Under the pieces are notes generated by a model that saw only the letters and a program-made list of their open reading frames with translations, did not search any database and was not told the DNA's origin. The translations under genes and the position numbers were made by a program. This document shows positions 38,506-54,195 of a stretch of 64,000 nt of DNA, one piece after another. Source of the stretch: Mycobacteroides salmoniphilum (GTDB taxonomy: Bacteria; Actinomycetota; Actinomycetes; Mycobacteriales; Mycobacteriaceae); assembly GCF_004924335.1 (NCBI RefSeq), contig NZ_CP024633.1:4092001-4156000 (forward strand), written 5' to 3'. How positions within the stretch are numbered: the first letter of the stretch is position 1; each line of letters begins with the position of its first letter.

Positions 38506-39479
38506 CAGCGAGCACCCTCCGCGTCCGCGGGCACATCGGTCGTGGTCTCCGTCACCGGGTCATCGACCCGGCTGCGGTACTGCACGGCATCATCGGTCAA
38601 CGACAGATACGCGTCCTCCAACGAAACCCGTTGTGGGGAAAGTTCGTACAACGTTACGCCGCGACGTGCGGCGAGCTCGCCGACCTGCTCGATGAGAACA
38701 CCGCTGATTTCCAGCACACTTTCTTCCCCACTGCGTTCCGAGACTTTCACCGAGAAGCCGCTTTCCTCCGCCGCCAAGCGCAGGGTATCGATCTGTGGGC
38801 TGCGCACCCGCACCACGTCGGCACCGGCCCGGCTCACAAACTCATGCATGGATGTCGCAGCGATCAGGCGGCCTCGGCCGATGACCACCAATTGGTCTGC
38901 GGTATTGGCCATTTCGGACAGCAGATGACTTGAGACCAGCACCGTGCGCCCCTGCGCGGCCAGGCTCTGCATGAGCGTCCGGATCCAGTGGATGCCTTCG
39001 GGGTCCAGACCGTTGACCGGCTCGTCGAACAACAGCACCTGGGGATCACCGAGCAGCGCCACGGCAATGCCCAACCGCTGGGACATGCCCAGCGAGAAGG
39101 TACCGGCATGCCGATTGGCCACCTCGGTAAGCCCGACCATCTCCAGCACTTCATCCACCCGTTGGGAGGCAATGTCATTGGCGGCGGCGATCCACCGCAA
39201 GTGATTGCGCGCCGACCGGTTGGGGTGAAACTGCTTGGGATCCAACAGTGCACCGACCTCGCGAAGCGGATGGTCGATCTCGTGGTACTGCTTGCCACCG
39301 ATCGTCGCCGTCCCCGAGGTGGGTCGCGCGAGCCCCACGATCATGCGCAGCGTGGTCGACTTACCTGCCCCATTGGGGCCCAGGAACCCGGTCACGACGC
39401 CCGGCTCGACGGTGACGGAAAGATCGTCGACCGCCGGGGTCTGCCCATATACCTTGGTCAGCGACCGCAGTTCGATCAT
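38505..39479 (-). CDS. ABC transporter ATP-binding protein (ABC-2 exporter)
   Basis: 324 residues from the ATG at 39479. Walker A is GPNGAGKSTT (about 34-43), signature FSLGMSQRLGIA, Walker B VLLFDEPVNGLDPEG, H-loop SSHLL. The C-terminal 100 residues carry a degenerate accessory domain and an acidic tail typical of bacitracin/antibiotic-type exporters in actinobacteria. It couples ATP hydrolysis to the permease encoded just downstream. The pair is inserted between lpqL and thiG, unlike H37Rv. Confidence 0.93.
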   Translation of the reverse strand: MIELRSLTKVYGQTPAVDDLSVTVEPGVVTGFLGPNGAGKSTTLRMIVGLARPTSGTATIGGKQYHEIDHPLREVGALLDPKQFHPNRSARNHLRWIAAANDIASQRVDEVLEMVGLTEVANRHAGTFSLGMSQRLGIAVALLGDPQVLLFDEPVNGLDPEGIHWIRTLMQSLAAQGRTVLVSSHLLSEMANTADQLVVIGRGRLIAATSMHEFVSRAGADVVRVRSPQIDTLRLAAEESGFSVKVSERSGEESVLEISGVLIEQVGELAARRGVTLYELSPQRVSLEDAYLSLTDDAVQYRSRVDDPVTETTTDVPADAEGAR

Positions 39480-39496
39480 GCGGCCCACTATGCCAG

Positions 39497-40478
<982 letters not shown>

Positions 40479-40482
<4 letters not shown>

Positions 40483-41543
40483 CGGGCCTCCTGACTATGT
40501 GCCTTCTGGAACCGGCGGGGATCGACGGCGGCGGGCGACTCGCCACCGTCGAGCAGCGCCCCTATCGTCTTCGCCGTCCACGGCGCGAGGAGAAATCCGG
40601 ACCGGCCATGCCCCGCGGCCACCAGCGTGCGGTCATCAATCCTGCCCACCAAGGGCAGATTGTCCTCGGTCATCGGGCGCAGGCCCGCCGCGCATTCGGC
40701 GAATTCGTACTCGCCCAGGCAGGGCAGCACCGCGCACGCGTCGTCGAGCAGGTCCCGCACTCCCGCGACAGCGGGCGCGGTGTCGTGGCCATGCTCGTAC
40801 TGCGTGGCGCCGACGACGACGCCGTCCTCCCGGGGCACCAGGTAGACGTGTCGTCCATGGACCCGTGCCCGGATGACGTGGGTGGGGGGCGGCATCGCAC
40901 CGGGACGTCGCCGCAGCCGCAGCACCTCCCCCTTCACCGGGCGAACCGGCAGGTTCGCGAGTGTCGCCGCCGCTACCCCGTTGGCGACCACGATCTGGTC
41001 GGCGGACGCCTCATCGAGGTTGGCAACCGGAGGGCCCCTTCGTATGCCGAGCGCCGCGCAGTCGGCGGTCAAGGCGTGCAGCACCTTGCGATTGTCGACG
41101 GCGAGTTCCTCCGGCGCCGTGAATCCGCGGCGGATGTTCTGCGCCAGCAGCGGCTCGAGGTCCCGGGCGTTGGTGGTCTCTGCGACGGCATGGCCCCGCC
41201 CGGCCAGCCAGTCGATCATCGTGCGCAGCTCGCCGACATCGGCGGTGTCGACGGCCACGGTAAGTGACCCACGCGCGGTGATCACGGTGTTGTCCACGTC
41301 GCCATCGATGAAGCCATCACGCCAGATCCGGAGGGATTCGATACCCAGATCCAGCAGGTCAGCCTCGCCGGGCCAGGCCTCGCTGTAGGGCGCGAGCATT
41401 CCGCCCGCCACCCAGGACGGGCCCTTGCGGCCGTCATCGTGAACGGTGACCCGCCAACCGCCGCGGGCGGCTTCACGTGCCACGGATAGCCCGATGACAC
41501 CGCCGCCGATCACGGCGACCGAGCCTTGTTGAGACGACATCAC
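40479..41543 (-). CDS. thiO: Glycine oxidase ThiO
   Basis: 354 residues. The FAD dinucleotide motif is at the N-terminus ([20 protein letters not shown]), followed by [37 protein letters not shown] and [17 protein letters not shown] are typical of the DAO family near the C-terminus. ThiO oxidises glycine to the iminoacetate used by ThiG. GTG at 41543 is 10 nt after GGAG; ATG at 41540 is an alternative start. It is the first gene behind the second TPP riboswitch. Confidence 0.95.
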
Positions 41544-41552
41544 AACGGAGTC

Positions 41553-41645
41553 ACTCCCTTCGCCGGCATGACCCGGATCAGGTCGGACGGTCAGGGCCGG
41601 ATTCGTTGGCCCACTCTCAGCCCGCTCATCCCGGGGCTCCCGCGT
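41553..41645 (-). promoter_or_regulatory. TPP (THI element) riboswitch upstream of thiO
   Basis: On the minus strand the aptamer reads GCGGGAGCCCC, then GGCTGAGAGTGGGCC, then GACCTGATCCGGGTCATGCC, closing with GAAGGGAG, which are the conserved TPP blocks in order. The closing strand carries the GGGAG used as thiO ribosome site, so ligand binding should block translation as for thiC. The divergent thiE starts 33 bp beyond the other end of the aptamer. Confidence 0.94.
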
Positions 41646-41663
41646 TACTTACACCCACAACGC

Positions 41664-41678
41664 TAGCGTCTTCGACTA
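41664..41678 (+). promoter_or_regulatory. Probable leaderless promoter of thiE
   Basis: TAGCGT at 41664-41669 lies 8 nt before the ATG at 41678 and there is no ribosome site, suggesting a leaderless or near-leaderless thiE transcript. It lies outside the riboswitch of the divergent thiO operon. Confidence 0.4.
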
Positions 41679-42352
41679 TGCACCCGCGTTCGGCCCGGCT
41701 TGAGTCCGCTCACCTCTATCTCTGCACCGATGCCCGGCGGGAACGCGGCGATCTCGCCGAGTTCGTCGACGCCGCCCTCGCCGGCGGGGTCGACATCGTG
41801 CAGCTGCGCGACAAGGGGTCGGTGGGTGAGCAGCAGTTTGGCCGGCTCGAGCCCAGCGAGGAGCTCGATTGTCTGGCGATTCTCGGTGCGGCCGCCGCCC
41901 GTCACGGTGCGCTGTTCGCGGTCAACGACCGCGCCGATATCGCCCGGGCAGCGGAGGCCGACATCCTGCACCTCGGCCAGGACGATCTGCCTCTTTCGGT
42001 CGCCCGGGAGATCGTCGGACCGGATGTACTGATCGGCCGGTCGACCCACGATGCCGATCAGGCCGCGGCCGCCGCCGATGATGCCGAGGTCGACTACTTC
42101 TGTTGCGGACCATGCTGGCCGACACCCACGAAACCGGGCCGCACCGCGCCCGGCCTGGGTCTGGTGAGAACAGCCTCTGAACTAGGGGCTTCTCAGCCCT
42201 GGTTCGCGATCGGCGGCATCGACGGGGCACGGGTGCCCGACGTGGTCGCCGCCGGAGCCTCACGCATCGTCGTGGTGCGCGCGATCACCGCGGCAGCCGA
42301 TCCCCGCGCCGCGGCGGCGTCGCTTCGCGGGCTGGTCCTTCACCGAGCGTGA
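41678..42352 (+). CDS. thiE: Thiamine phosphate synthase ThiE
   Basis: 224 residues from the ATG at 41678. TIM-barrel motifs: [53 protein letters not shown], and [20 protein letters not shown] (phosphate/pyrophosphate binding). It joins HMP-PP with thiazole phosphate to give thiamine phosphate. It is divergent from riboswitch-thiO and carries no riboswitch of its own; the position equals Rv0414c in H37Rv. Confidence 0.95.
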   Translation: MHPRSARLESAHLYLCTDARRERGDLAEFVDAALAGGVDIVQLRDKGSVGEQQFGRLEPSEELDCLAILGAAAARHGALFAVNDRADIARAAEADILHLGQDDLPLSVAREIVGPDVLIGRSTHDADQAAAAADDAEVDYFCCGPCWPTPTKPGRTAPGLGLVRTASELGASQPWFAIGGIDGARVPDVVAAGASRIVVVRAITAAADPRAAAASLRGLVLHRA

Positions 42353-42356
42353 AGCG

Positions 42357-42722
42357 TCAGGGCCAGATCTGCGCGGGGGCGTCCGGATGCTTCGGCTTCC
42401 AGCTCACCCACGGCACATCGGTGGGACCGATCGCGCTCTCAAGAATGGTCCACTTGGGGCCGGTCTTCCTCAGTAAGCCCTCATACCCCGTCGGGTGGGT
42501 GCCATCTGTGTCCTGAAGCCGGCTGTCGATGAATGCCCAGCCGTCGACGATGTTCAGCTTCTGCACATCGAGCGTGGCGGGTTTACCGAGGTCGGCCTCG
42601 ATGCGAGCGAGCACCGTAGCCACCACCTCATTGCGGTCACCGGACTCGGGTTCGGCCGGTGAGCAGGCGCCCATCAGCACGCTCGTGATCATCGCCAACG
42701 TGAGAAAAAATCCGATGCGCAT
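42357..42722 (-). CDS. Small secreted lipoprotein, function unknown
   Basis: 121 residues. Signal peptide with lipobox LMGAC (Cys20), so a surface lipoprotein. The mature part holds about 100 residues with ADLGKPATLDVQKLNIVDGW and WTILESAIGPTDVPWV; no known domain is recognised. It is convergent with thiE (4-bp gap) and 9 bp after mutT3 on the same strand, so it may be read from the mutT3 promoter. H37Rv has no equivalent here. Confidence 0.8.
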   Translation of the reverse strand: MRIGFFLTLAMITSVLMGACSPAEPESGDRNEVVATVLARIEADLGKPATLDVQKLNIVDGWAFIDSRLQDTDGTHPTGYEGLLRKTGPKWTILESAIGPTDVPWVSWKPKHPDAPAQIWP

Positions 42723-42731
42723 GACCGCACG

Positions 42732-43280
42732 CTACGGCAGTTGCCAGGCGAAACGCCCGGGCTCAAGCTCGACAGTGCCCAGCCCCTCCACGCCACGTGG
42801 CAACATTTCGACAACCCTCAGCATCGGCCAGGCCGACTTGAACCCGGGATGCAACCGCATCCCCTCGATTTTTTCCTCGGGCACCCACCGCAGCTCGGTG
42901 CTCTCGTGATTGGCCTCTGTGGGCAACAACTCGGCAGCATCGGCAACGACTGTGGTGTACGTCCAGTGCGCCTGACCATCAATGCGTTTCGTTACCACCG
43001 AAGAACGGATGGTCATCGCACCGGGCGCGATGCCCGCCTCTTCGGCCGCCTCCCGAAGCGCGGCCTGCTCGGCGGACTCATGGCTGTCCCGCGCGCCCCC
43101 GGGCAATGCCCAGGTACCGCCCTGATGGCTCCACCAGGCCCGATGCTGCAGCAGGACAGCGGGCTGACCGCTCGCCAGTGGTGCGCGCAACAGCAAACCC
43201 GCCGCACCGAACCGTCCCCAGAATCGTGCACCCGTGTCAGCGACAACCCATCCGTCACCGTCGCCACGCACAGAGTCCAC
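42732..43280 (-). CDS. mutT3: Nudix hydrolase MutT3
   Basis: 182 residues from the GTG at 43280; ATG at 43322 in the same frame would add 14 residues. The conserved N-terminal VRGDGDGWVVADTGARFWGR matches M. tuberculosis MutT3 (Rv0413). The Nudix box is complete (GGARDSHES...REAAEEAGI). MutT3 hydrolyses oxidised nucleotides such as 8-oxo-dGTP. It is divergent from the glnX operon, with 68 bp between starts. Confidence 0.9.
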   Translation of the reverse strand: MDSVRGDGDGWVVADTGARFWGRFGAAGLLLRAPLASGQPAVLLQHRAWWSHQGGTWALPGGARDSHESAEQAALREAAEEAGIAPGAMTIRSSVVTKRIDGQAHWTYTTVVADAAELLPTEANHESTELRWVPEEKIEGMRLHPGFKSAWPMLRVVEMLPRGVEGLGTVELEPGRFAWQLP

Positions 43281-43302
43281 AGTAGAGCCACCAAAGGCTA
43301 AA

Positions 43303-43308
43303 TATGCT
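43303..43308 (+). promoter_or_regulatory. -10 element of the glnX-glnH-pknG operon
   Basis: TATGCT fits the mycobacterial -10 consensus and lies 41 nt before the glnX GTG, leaving a short leader that contains the AGGAAGG ribosome site. The -35 partner is not obvious; the divergent mutT3 promoter must overlap this region. Confidence 0.45.
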
Positions 43309-43348
43309 CTTAGACTTTCCATTAAGGCCGGGGAGAGGAAGGTACGAG

Positions 43349-44673
43349 GTGACTGTCGGGACGACGCGGTTAGCGCACCCGTCGACCGAGCCCGTCGGCG
43401 CGACCACACCGGTCGTGCCAGCTCATCCGTGGTGGTGGTTCCTCAAGTCCACACCCGGCAAGATTCTGATGCTCGGTATCGTCCTGGCCACCGCCGGCGT
43501 GCTGTCCGCGGTGGCCACTTCGGCGAGCGTGCAGAACCGGCAACTCGCCCTGAGCACGGTGCTCAACCACACCGAACCCCTGGCGTACTCGGCCGGACAG
43601 CTGTACAGCACCCTGTCGGTCGCCGATGCCGCCGCGACCACCGCGTTCATCGCAGGCACCGAACCTCAGGGTGTCCGGGAACGGTATGAGCAGGCGATCA
43701 CCGATGCCTCGACCGCGCTTGTCGCCGCGTCCAGCGGTCTGACCGACAGACCGATGCAGGAGCTGCTGAGTCGGATCAACGCCGAACTGTCCGTCTACAC
43801 CGGATTGGTCGAGACCGCACGCACCAACAACCGGGCAAGCAATCCCGTCGGCGCCTCGTATCTGAGCGAGGCGTCCGCACTGATGCAACACACGATCCTG
43901 CCCGACGCGCAGCGTCTCTACGAGGAAACGTCCAACCGCGTCGACCAGGAGACGAGCGCGTCCACGCGGGTGCCCTTCCCGGTGATCGTCATCGTGCTGG
44001 GCACCATGATCGGCGGAGTCTTCGGCCATCGCTGGTTGTCCAAGAAGACCCGGCGCATGGTCAATCCCGGCATGCTGGCCGGTGGCGCGGCGCTACTGCT
44101 TATGGTGGTTTGGGTGGGTATCGCATTGGCCGTCTCCGCCTCGCTGGGCACCGACGCGCGCAATGGCGGCGCTCATTCACTAAAAACCATCACCCAACTG
44201 GTCATCTCGGCCCAGCAGGCCCGCGCCGATGAAACGCTTGCCCTGATCCGCCGCGGCGACGAGAGCGTCCGCAAGAAGTCGTACTACGACCGCATCGACG
44301 AGATGGAACACAAGATCGGCGAGTACCTGACGAATCCGGATGCCATCGCCCGCGCGGACCTGGAGCGTGCGCAGCAGCTGCTCGGCAGGTGGCGACAGGC
44401 GGATGACCGCATCAACGCCTACATCGGCGTCGGCAACTACCAGGCCGCTACCCAAGTCGCCCTGGGCAGCAGCGAATCGGACTCGACGCCGGCCTTCGAC
44501 AGTCTCGACGCGGCACTGCGCAACGGTGTGCAAGACAGCCGGCGTCAGCTCCGATCCGGCGTCCTCAACGCCGAGCGCGCCTTGACCCTGTCCTCGGCGG
44601 GAGCGTTGATCCTCTCGGTGAGCGGTGCGATCTGCGTGGGAGTCGGCCTGTGGCCGAGACTGAGCGAGTATCG

Positions 44674-44677
<4 letters not shown>
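43349..44677 (+). CDS. glnX: GlnX, membrane sensor protein (Rv0412c homologue)
   Basis: 442 residues from the GTG at 43349 (AGGAAGG 6 nt upstream). Helices at about 31-53, 211-227, 245-268 and 420-438 enclose two extracytoplasmic helical domains; ILSVSGAICVGVGLWPRLSEYR ends the protein. In M. tuberculosis GlnX, GlnH and PknG form a pathway that senses external aspartate/glutamate. GlnX passes the signal from the binding protein GlnH across the membrane to PknG. The gene overlaps glnH by 4 nt (ATGA). Confidence 0.93.
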
Positions 44678-49087
<4,410 letters not shown>

Positions 49088-49091
<4 letters not shown>

Positions 49092-51175
49092 CGGGTCAGG
49101 TCCTGCGCCTGGATCGCGGTGATGGCGACGGTGTTGACGATGTCCTCCACCAGGGCCCCACGGGACAGGTCGTTGATGGGCTTGCGCAACCCCTGCAGGA
49201 CCGGCCCGATGGCGATGGCGCCGGCACTGCGCTGCACGGCCTTGTAGGTGTTGTTCCCGGTGTTGAGGTCCGGGAAGATCAGCACCGTCGCACGTCCGGC
49301 GACCGGGGAGTCGGGCATCTTGGTGGCCGCCACCGAGGGCTCCACTGCCGCGTCGTATTGGATGGGGCCCTCGACCAGCAGCTCGGGCTGCCTGGCGCGC
49401 ACCAGTTCGGTGGCAACGCGCACCTTTTCGACCTCGGCACCGCTGCCCGAGGTTCCCGTCGAGTAGGACAGCATCGCGACTCGCGGGTCGATACCGAACT
49501 GTGCCGCGGTCCGCGCCGAGGAGATGGCGATATCGGCCAGCTGCTCGGAGGTCGGGTCGGGCACGATGGCGCAGTCGCCGTATGCCAATACCCGGTCGGC
49601 CAGGCACATCAAGAAGATGCTGGACACTGTAGAAACATCCGGGTTGGTCTTGATGATCTCGAAGGCCGGGCGCACGGTATGCGCGGTGGTGTGCGCCGCA
49701 CCCGAGACCATGCCGTCGACGATGCCGTTGTAGACCAGCATGGTGCCGAAATATGAGACGTTGCGCATGATCTCGCGCGCCCGATCGGCCGTCATGCCCT
49801 TGTGCTTGCGCAGCTCGAAGTACTGACCCGCGAACCGCTCGGCAAGCTCGCTTGTCTTGGGGCTGACGACCAGGGCGTTCGAGATGTCGACACCGAGCTC
49901 GGCCGCACGAGAACGTATTTCGGCCTCTTCACCCAGGATGGTCAGATCAGCGACCTGACGTTGCAGCAGCCGCCCGGCCGCCTTGAGGATCCTGTCGTCA
50001 TCGCCCTCGGGGAGCACAATGCGCTTGCGATTATCCCGCGCCCGGTCCAGCAGCTGATATTCGAACATCTGCGGTGTGGTGACCGACGGTATCGGAATGG
50101 CGAGCTGCGCAATGAGATCTGCGCCGTCGACATATCTGTCCATCAGGGCCAGCGCGGTGTCGATCTTGCGGGCGGAGGCGACGGTCACCCGGCCACGGGC
50201 ATGCGCTGCCGCACTCGCCGTCTCGAACGTCCCCGAATCGGTCTCGATGATCGGCAGTCGCAGTCCGATGCCATCCACCAGGTCGGCGATCCGCGGGTGC
50301 AGCTTGAGCCCGCCGTTCAATATGATGGCGGACAACGACGGAAATCCCTCGGCCACATGAGCACTCGCCACCGCCAGCAACACATCGGACCTGTCCGCGG
50401 GGAAGATGACGGCCTGGCCCTCCTGTAGTCGTTCCAGGCAGTGTTCGGCGGTCATGCCCGCCACCATGAAGCTGGTGGCCTCGCGTGACATCAGCGCCTC
50501 GTCACCGCTGACCAACGAGCCATTGACCGCCTTCATGAGTTCTTCGACCGACGGCGAGAACAACAGCGGCACCTCGGGCAGCACCCAAGCGGGCTTGTCG
50601 AACCGCGACAACGCGTGGCGGACCTCCTCCAGCTGTGCCGGGGCGCACCGGTTGGCGACGATGGCCGCGGTGTGCGCACGCTGCGCCTTGAGCTCTCCGA
50701 GGCAGACCTCGGCAAGAGCCGCTATCTCTTCCGGGGTCCGGTCGAATCCCTTGATGGTCAACAGGACCGGGGCACCGAGATTGACGGCGATGCGTGCATT
50801 GGTGCTCAGCTCGCTGGGGCTGGCGACATCGGTGTAATCGCTGCCGACAATCACCACGGCATCACAGCGCTCCGCGACCGCGTGGTATCTGTCGACGATC
50901 GCGGCGATCGCCGCGTCCGGATCCTGGTGCACATCGTGGTACGAGACGCCGAGACAGTCCTCATACGCGATGTCGGCGGTGCTCTGCTCCAGCAGCAGTT
51001 CCAGGATGTAGTCCACGCTTTCCCCGGACCGCGCGATGGGGCGGAAGACACCCACGCGTGCCACCGTTGCGGCCAGCCGATGCATCACGCCCAGTGCGAC
51101 AGTGGACTTTCCGGTGTCACCTTCGGGCGAGGCGATATAGATACTCGATGCCTTCAATGCTCTAGCCTCGGTCAT
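49088..51175 (-). CDS. pta: Phosphate acetyltransferase Pta
   Basis: 695 residues, the long form. The N-terminal P-loop-like domain has [19 protein letters not shown]; a DRTGG domain spans about 210-320. The C-terminal catalytic domain starts near 370 ([20 protein letters not shown]) and includes [20 protein letters not shown] and [18 protein letters not shown]. It converts acetyl-CoA and phosphate to acetyl phosphate. It overlaps ackA by 4 nt downstream and the GH38 gene by 4 nt upstream, so three genes are coupled. Confidence 0.96.
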
Positions 51176-54165
51176 GCGCGCCTTTCTACGCTGCGGTAGC
51201 GCAGCGTCACGATGCGGAATGGTCGCATAGTCAGTTCAATATCGTTGACCCAAAACTTAATGGGATCCGCGTAGTCGATTGGTCGTTCAAGTAGATCGGT
51301 AACGTCCACCCCGTCGTGACTGAAATGCGAGGTAACGGTCACATCGGCCCGTCCGCCGCGCGACTCGTACAACCGCACGATGACATCGCCCGAACCGTCC
51401 AGCGCCAGCTTCACCGATTCCACCACCACGGCCGGATTATCCAGGCTGACAAGCGGTTCAATGTTCTCCACGGCACCGTCGACGATCCGTGGGGTGAGGT
51501 TGCGTCGGTATCCCTGCTCGACGGCGTCGCCGATCGTCGCGGCCGGCCGCACCGAGAACTTCAGCTGATGATGCCCTTGGTCGCAATCGGGATCCGGGAA
51601 AAGCGGGGCGCGCAGTAGCGACATCCGCACCACGGTGGTGGATCCGCGTCGGCCGATGTCATGCCCGTAGGTGGAGTCGTTGGCCACCGCCACCCCGTAT
51701 CCGGATTCGCCTACATGTACCCACCGGTGCGCGCATATCTCGAACTTGGCTTCGTCCCACGAGGTGTTGGCATGAGTGGGCCGATAGACATGGCCGAACT
51801 GGGTTTCCGAGGCCGACCGGTCGGCCTGCACATCGAAGGGGAAGGCCAGCTTGAGTAGCTTTTCGGTTTCGTGCCAGTCGATGTCGATATCGATGTCCAG
51901 TGCGGGCGACCCGTCTCGGAGCGTGATCCGTTGCACCAGACGCGAATTCCCGAACGTCCGCTCGATGACCAGCGCGCCGTCCACGACGGTGACCGAGTCC
52001 GCCGACGTGAGATTGGTGACGGTGTTCCGGTAGAAGCCGTCGATATCCCAGGCATCCCATTGGTTCGGCGTATCGCGATGCAACTGCAGCAGATTCCCGG
52101 GCGCGGCCATGGCCTCCCGGCCGGTGGCGGCGTCGACGAGCGACACCAACAGGCCGTCGGCGTCGAAGGTGGCGGCGAGAATCCCGTTGTCCAGCAGGAA
52201 TCCTTCCCGGGTTGTCGTGGGAGTGACCGGCCGCGGCTCGTCGGCGGCAGCAGCGCCCAGCGCGGGTACCCCGTCGCGATCGTGCGGCGCGGCATTGAAG
52301 ATCAGCCTGCGCTCACCCTTACCCGCCAAGGCCCGTATCGCCGAGTCGACGATGGTTTCAAGTCTTGTCGCGATCGCCGCGTAGTTCCGCTCGGCGTCCC
52401 GGTGCACCCATGCTATGGAGCTGCCGGGCAGGATGTCGTGGAACTGCTGCAGCAGCACCAGCTTCCAGATCTCGTCCAGCTCGGCATGCGGGTACTCAAA
52501 GCCGGTGCGCACCGCGGCCGTGGCCGCCCACAGCTCGGCCTCACGCAACAGGTGCTCGCTGCGACGGTTGCCCTGCTTCGTGTTCGCCTGCGAGGTGTAG
52601 GTGCCGCGGTGCAGCTCCAGGTAGAGCTCACCGGACCAGCGCGGCGGGTTGGCGTACTCGGCTTGGGCCGCGGCGAAGAACTCCGCCGGGGCGCCCAGGG
52701 ACACCGTCGGCGAACCTTCCAGGGAACGCTTTCGCGTTGCGTAGGCCAGCATTTCACGGGTCGGGCCACCGCCACCGTCGCCGTAGCCGAAGGGCACCAG
52801 CGACATGGTGCCGGCGCCGGAGTCACGATAGTTGCGCTGGGCATGGGCGAGGTCGCCGCCACCGAGGTCGGAGTTGTAGGTGTCGACGGGTGGGAAATGC
52901 GTGAACACCCCGGTACCGTCGATCCCCTCCCAGATGAAAGTGTGATGAGGCATCCGGTTGACCGAATTCCAGGAAATCTTCTGTGTCAAAAAGTATTCCG
53001 AGCCGGATGCGGTGACGATCTGGGGCATTGCCGCGGAGTAGCCAAACGAATCGGGCAGCCACACCTCCGGGGTGTCGATGCCGAACTCGTCGAGAAAGAA
53101 CTGCTTGCCCGCCACGAACTGGCGCGCCATTGCCTCCGCACCGGGCATGTTCGTGTCGGCCTCTACCCACATGCCGCCCACCGGGATGAACTGTCCCGCA
53201 GCGACCTTCTCCTTGATACGGGCGAACAGGGTGGGGTATGTGTCCTTGATCCATGCGTACTGCTGTGCCGAGGAGCAGGCGAACCGGAAATCGGGGTGCC
53301 GGTCCATCAGGTCGACCATGTTCGAGAAGGTCCGCGCGCACTTGCGGACCGTCTCACGCACCGGCCACAACCAGGCCGAGTCGATATGGGCGTGCCCGAC
53401 AGCGGTGATCCGATGGGCACTGGCGTAGGCGGGGCGGGCCAGCACCTCGGTAAGTTCGGCGCGCCCGGCAGTCGCGGTACCTGGGAGATCATCGGGATCC
53501 ACCGTGTCCAGCGCACGTTCCAGGGCGCGCAGGATCTCGTGGCGACGGGGCAGATCCTCGGGGAGCGTGTGCATCAGCCCGTCGAGGGTGGCGATGTCCT
53601 GTTGCAGCCCCCACAGGTTCAGGTCTCGTAACGCAAGATCGATACCGCCCAGCCGATACAGCGCCTCGTCACCGGAAGTAGCTTTGTCCCCCAATGGCAT
53701 TGGTGACCAGAAGTGCTTGCCGATGTCCGGGTTGGCGGCGGCCTCGATATAGAAGTCCACCGGGGCATCCGGATCGTCAATGGGCACGAACGCGTTGCGC
53801 GGTGCGATCCCCTTCACCACGGTGCCGTCGGGCCGGTACACCAAACCCTCGGCGTTGAAGCCCGGTCCTCCGGTGAAGCCGAGTTCCACCCGCATCTCTG
53901 GGGCGCCCTCGGAGCGACCACGCCACCGTTCCGGAACGGTTCCCGTCACGTGTAGCCACATCGTCGACCACGGTGGCCCCCACGGCGTCCCGGGAGTGAT
54001 CTCGGTGAATTCCTGCGTTACCGCCTCGGCGAACGGCACGGGCTCCCCGGGCACCGCCCACGCCGTCAGCGTCAGCGGTGCCGAATCCACATAGACAGCA
54101 CCGTTCAGGCGCTTGTCGACGAAACGCCGAATGCGGTCCTCAACGATGCGCCGGTCGTCATGCAT
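51172..54165 (-). CDS. Alpha-mannosidase, glycoside hydrolase family 38
   Basis: 997 residues. The GH38 catalytic domain starts near residue 245 with GHAHIDSAWLWPVRETVRKC (zinc His/Asp), and WLPDSFGYSAAMPQI carries the catalytic Asp. FTHFPPVDTYNSDLGG follows, then the C-terminal beta-sandwich. No signal peptide, so it is cytosolic. M. tuberculosis has a related gene (Rv0648, about 1215 residues) at another locus. Here it lies between the F420-type oxidoreductase and pta, overlapping pta by 4 nt. It probably trims mannosides during glycan turnover. The start is fixed by the -10 box 6 nt upstream. Confidence 0.93.
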   Translation of the reverse strand: MHDDRRIVEDRIRRFVDKRLNGAVYVDSAPLTLTAWAVPGEPVPFAEAVTQEFTEITPGTPWGPPWSTMWLHVTGTVPERWRGRSEGAPEMRVELGFTGGPGFNAEGLVYRPDGTVVKGIAPRNAFVPIDDPDAPVDFYIEAAANPDIGKHFWSPMPLGDKATSGDEALYRLGGIDLALRDLNLWGLQQDIATLDGLMHTLPEDLPRRHEILRALERALDTVDPDDLPGTATAGRAELTEVLARPAYASAHRITAVGHAHIDSAWLWPVRETVRKCARTFSNMVDLMDRHPDFRFACSSAQQYAWIKDTYPTLFARIKEKVAAGQFIPVGGMWVEADTNMPGAEAMARQFVAGKQFFLDEFGIDTPEVWLPDSFGYSAAMPQIVTASGSEYFLTQKISWNSVNRMPHHTFIWEGIDGTGVFTHFPPVDTYNSDLGGGDLAHAQRNYRDSGAGTMSLVPFGYGDGGGGPTREMLAYATRKRSLEGSPTVSLGAPAEFFAAAQAEYANPPRWSGELYLELHRGTYTSQANTKQGNRRSEHLLREAELWAATAAVRTGFEYPHAELDEIWKLVLLQQFHDILPGSSIAWVHRDAERNYAAIATRLETIVDSAIRALAGKGERRLIFNAAPHDRDGVPALGAAAADEPRPVTPTTTREGFLLDNGILAATFDADGLLVSLVDAATGREAMAAPGNLLQLHRDTPNQWDAWDIDGFYRNTVTNLTSADSVTVVDGALVIERTFGNSRLVQRITLRDGSPALDIDIDIDWHETEKLLKLAFPFDVQADRSASETQFGHVYRPTHANTSWDEAKFEICAHRWVHVGESGYGVAVANDSTYGHDIGRRGSTTVVRMSLLRAPLFPDPDCDQGHHQLKFSVRPAATIGDAVEQGYRRNLTPRIVDGAVENIEPLVSLDNPAVVVESVKLALDGSGDVIVRLYESRGGRADVTVTSHFSHDGVDVTDLLERPIDYADPIKFWVNDIELTMRPFRIVTLRYRSVERRA

Positions 54166-54177
54166 GACCTGACCCTA
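54166..54177 (-). promoter_or_regulatory. Leaderless promoter of the GH38-pta-ackA genes
   Basis: On the minus strand TAGGGT (54177-54172) is followed by 6 nt and then the ATG at 54165. This is the spacing of leaderless transcripts and implies that GH38-pta-ackA can be transcribed separately from fgd1. Confidence 0.5.
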
Positions 54178-54195
54178 TCGGCTAACTATTTCGCT

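Noticed and set aside
51871..53631. A 586-codon open frame antisense to the GH38 mannosidase
   Set aside because: It lies wholly within the mannosidase gene, has no domain motifs, and is Arg/Gly/His-rich as expected for the mirror frame of GC-rich codons.
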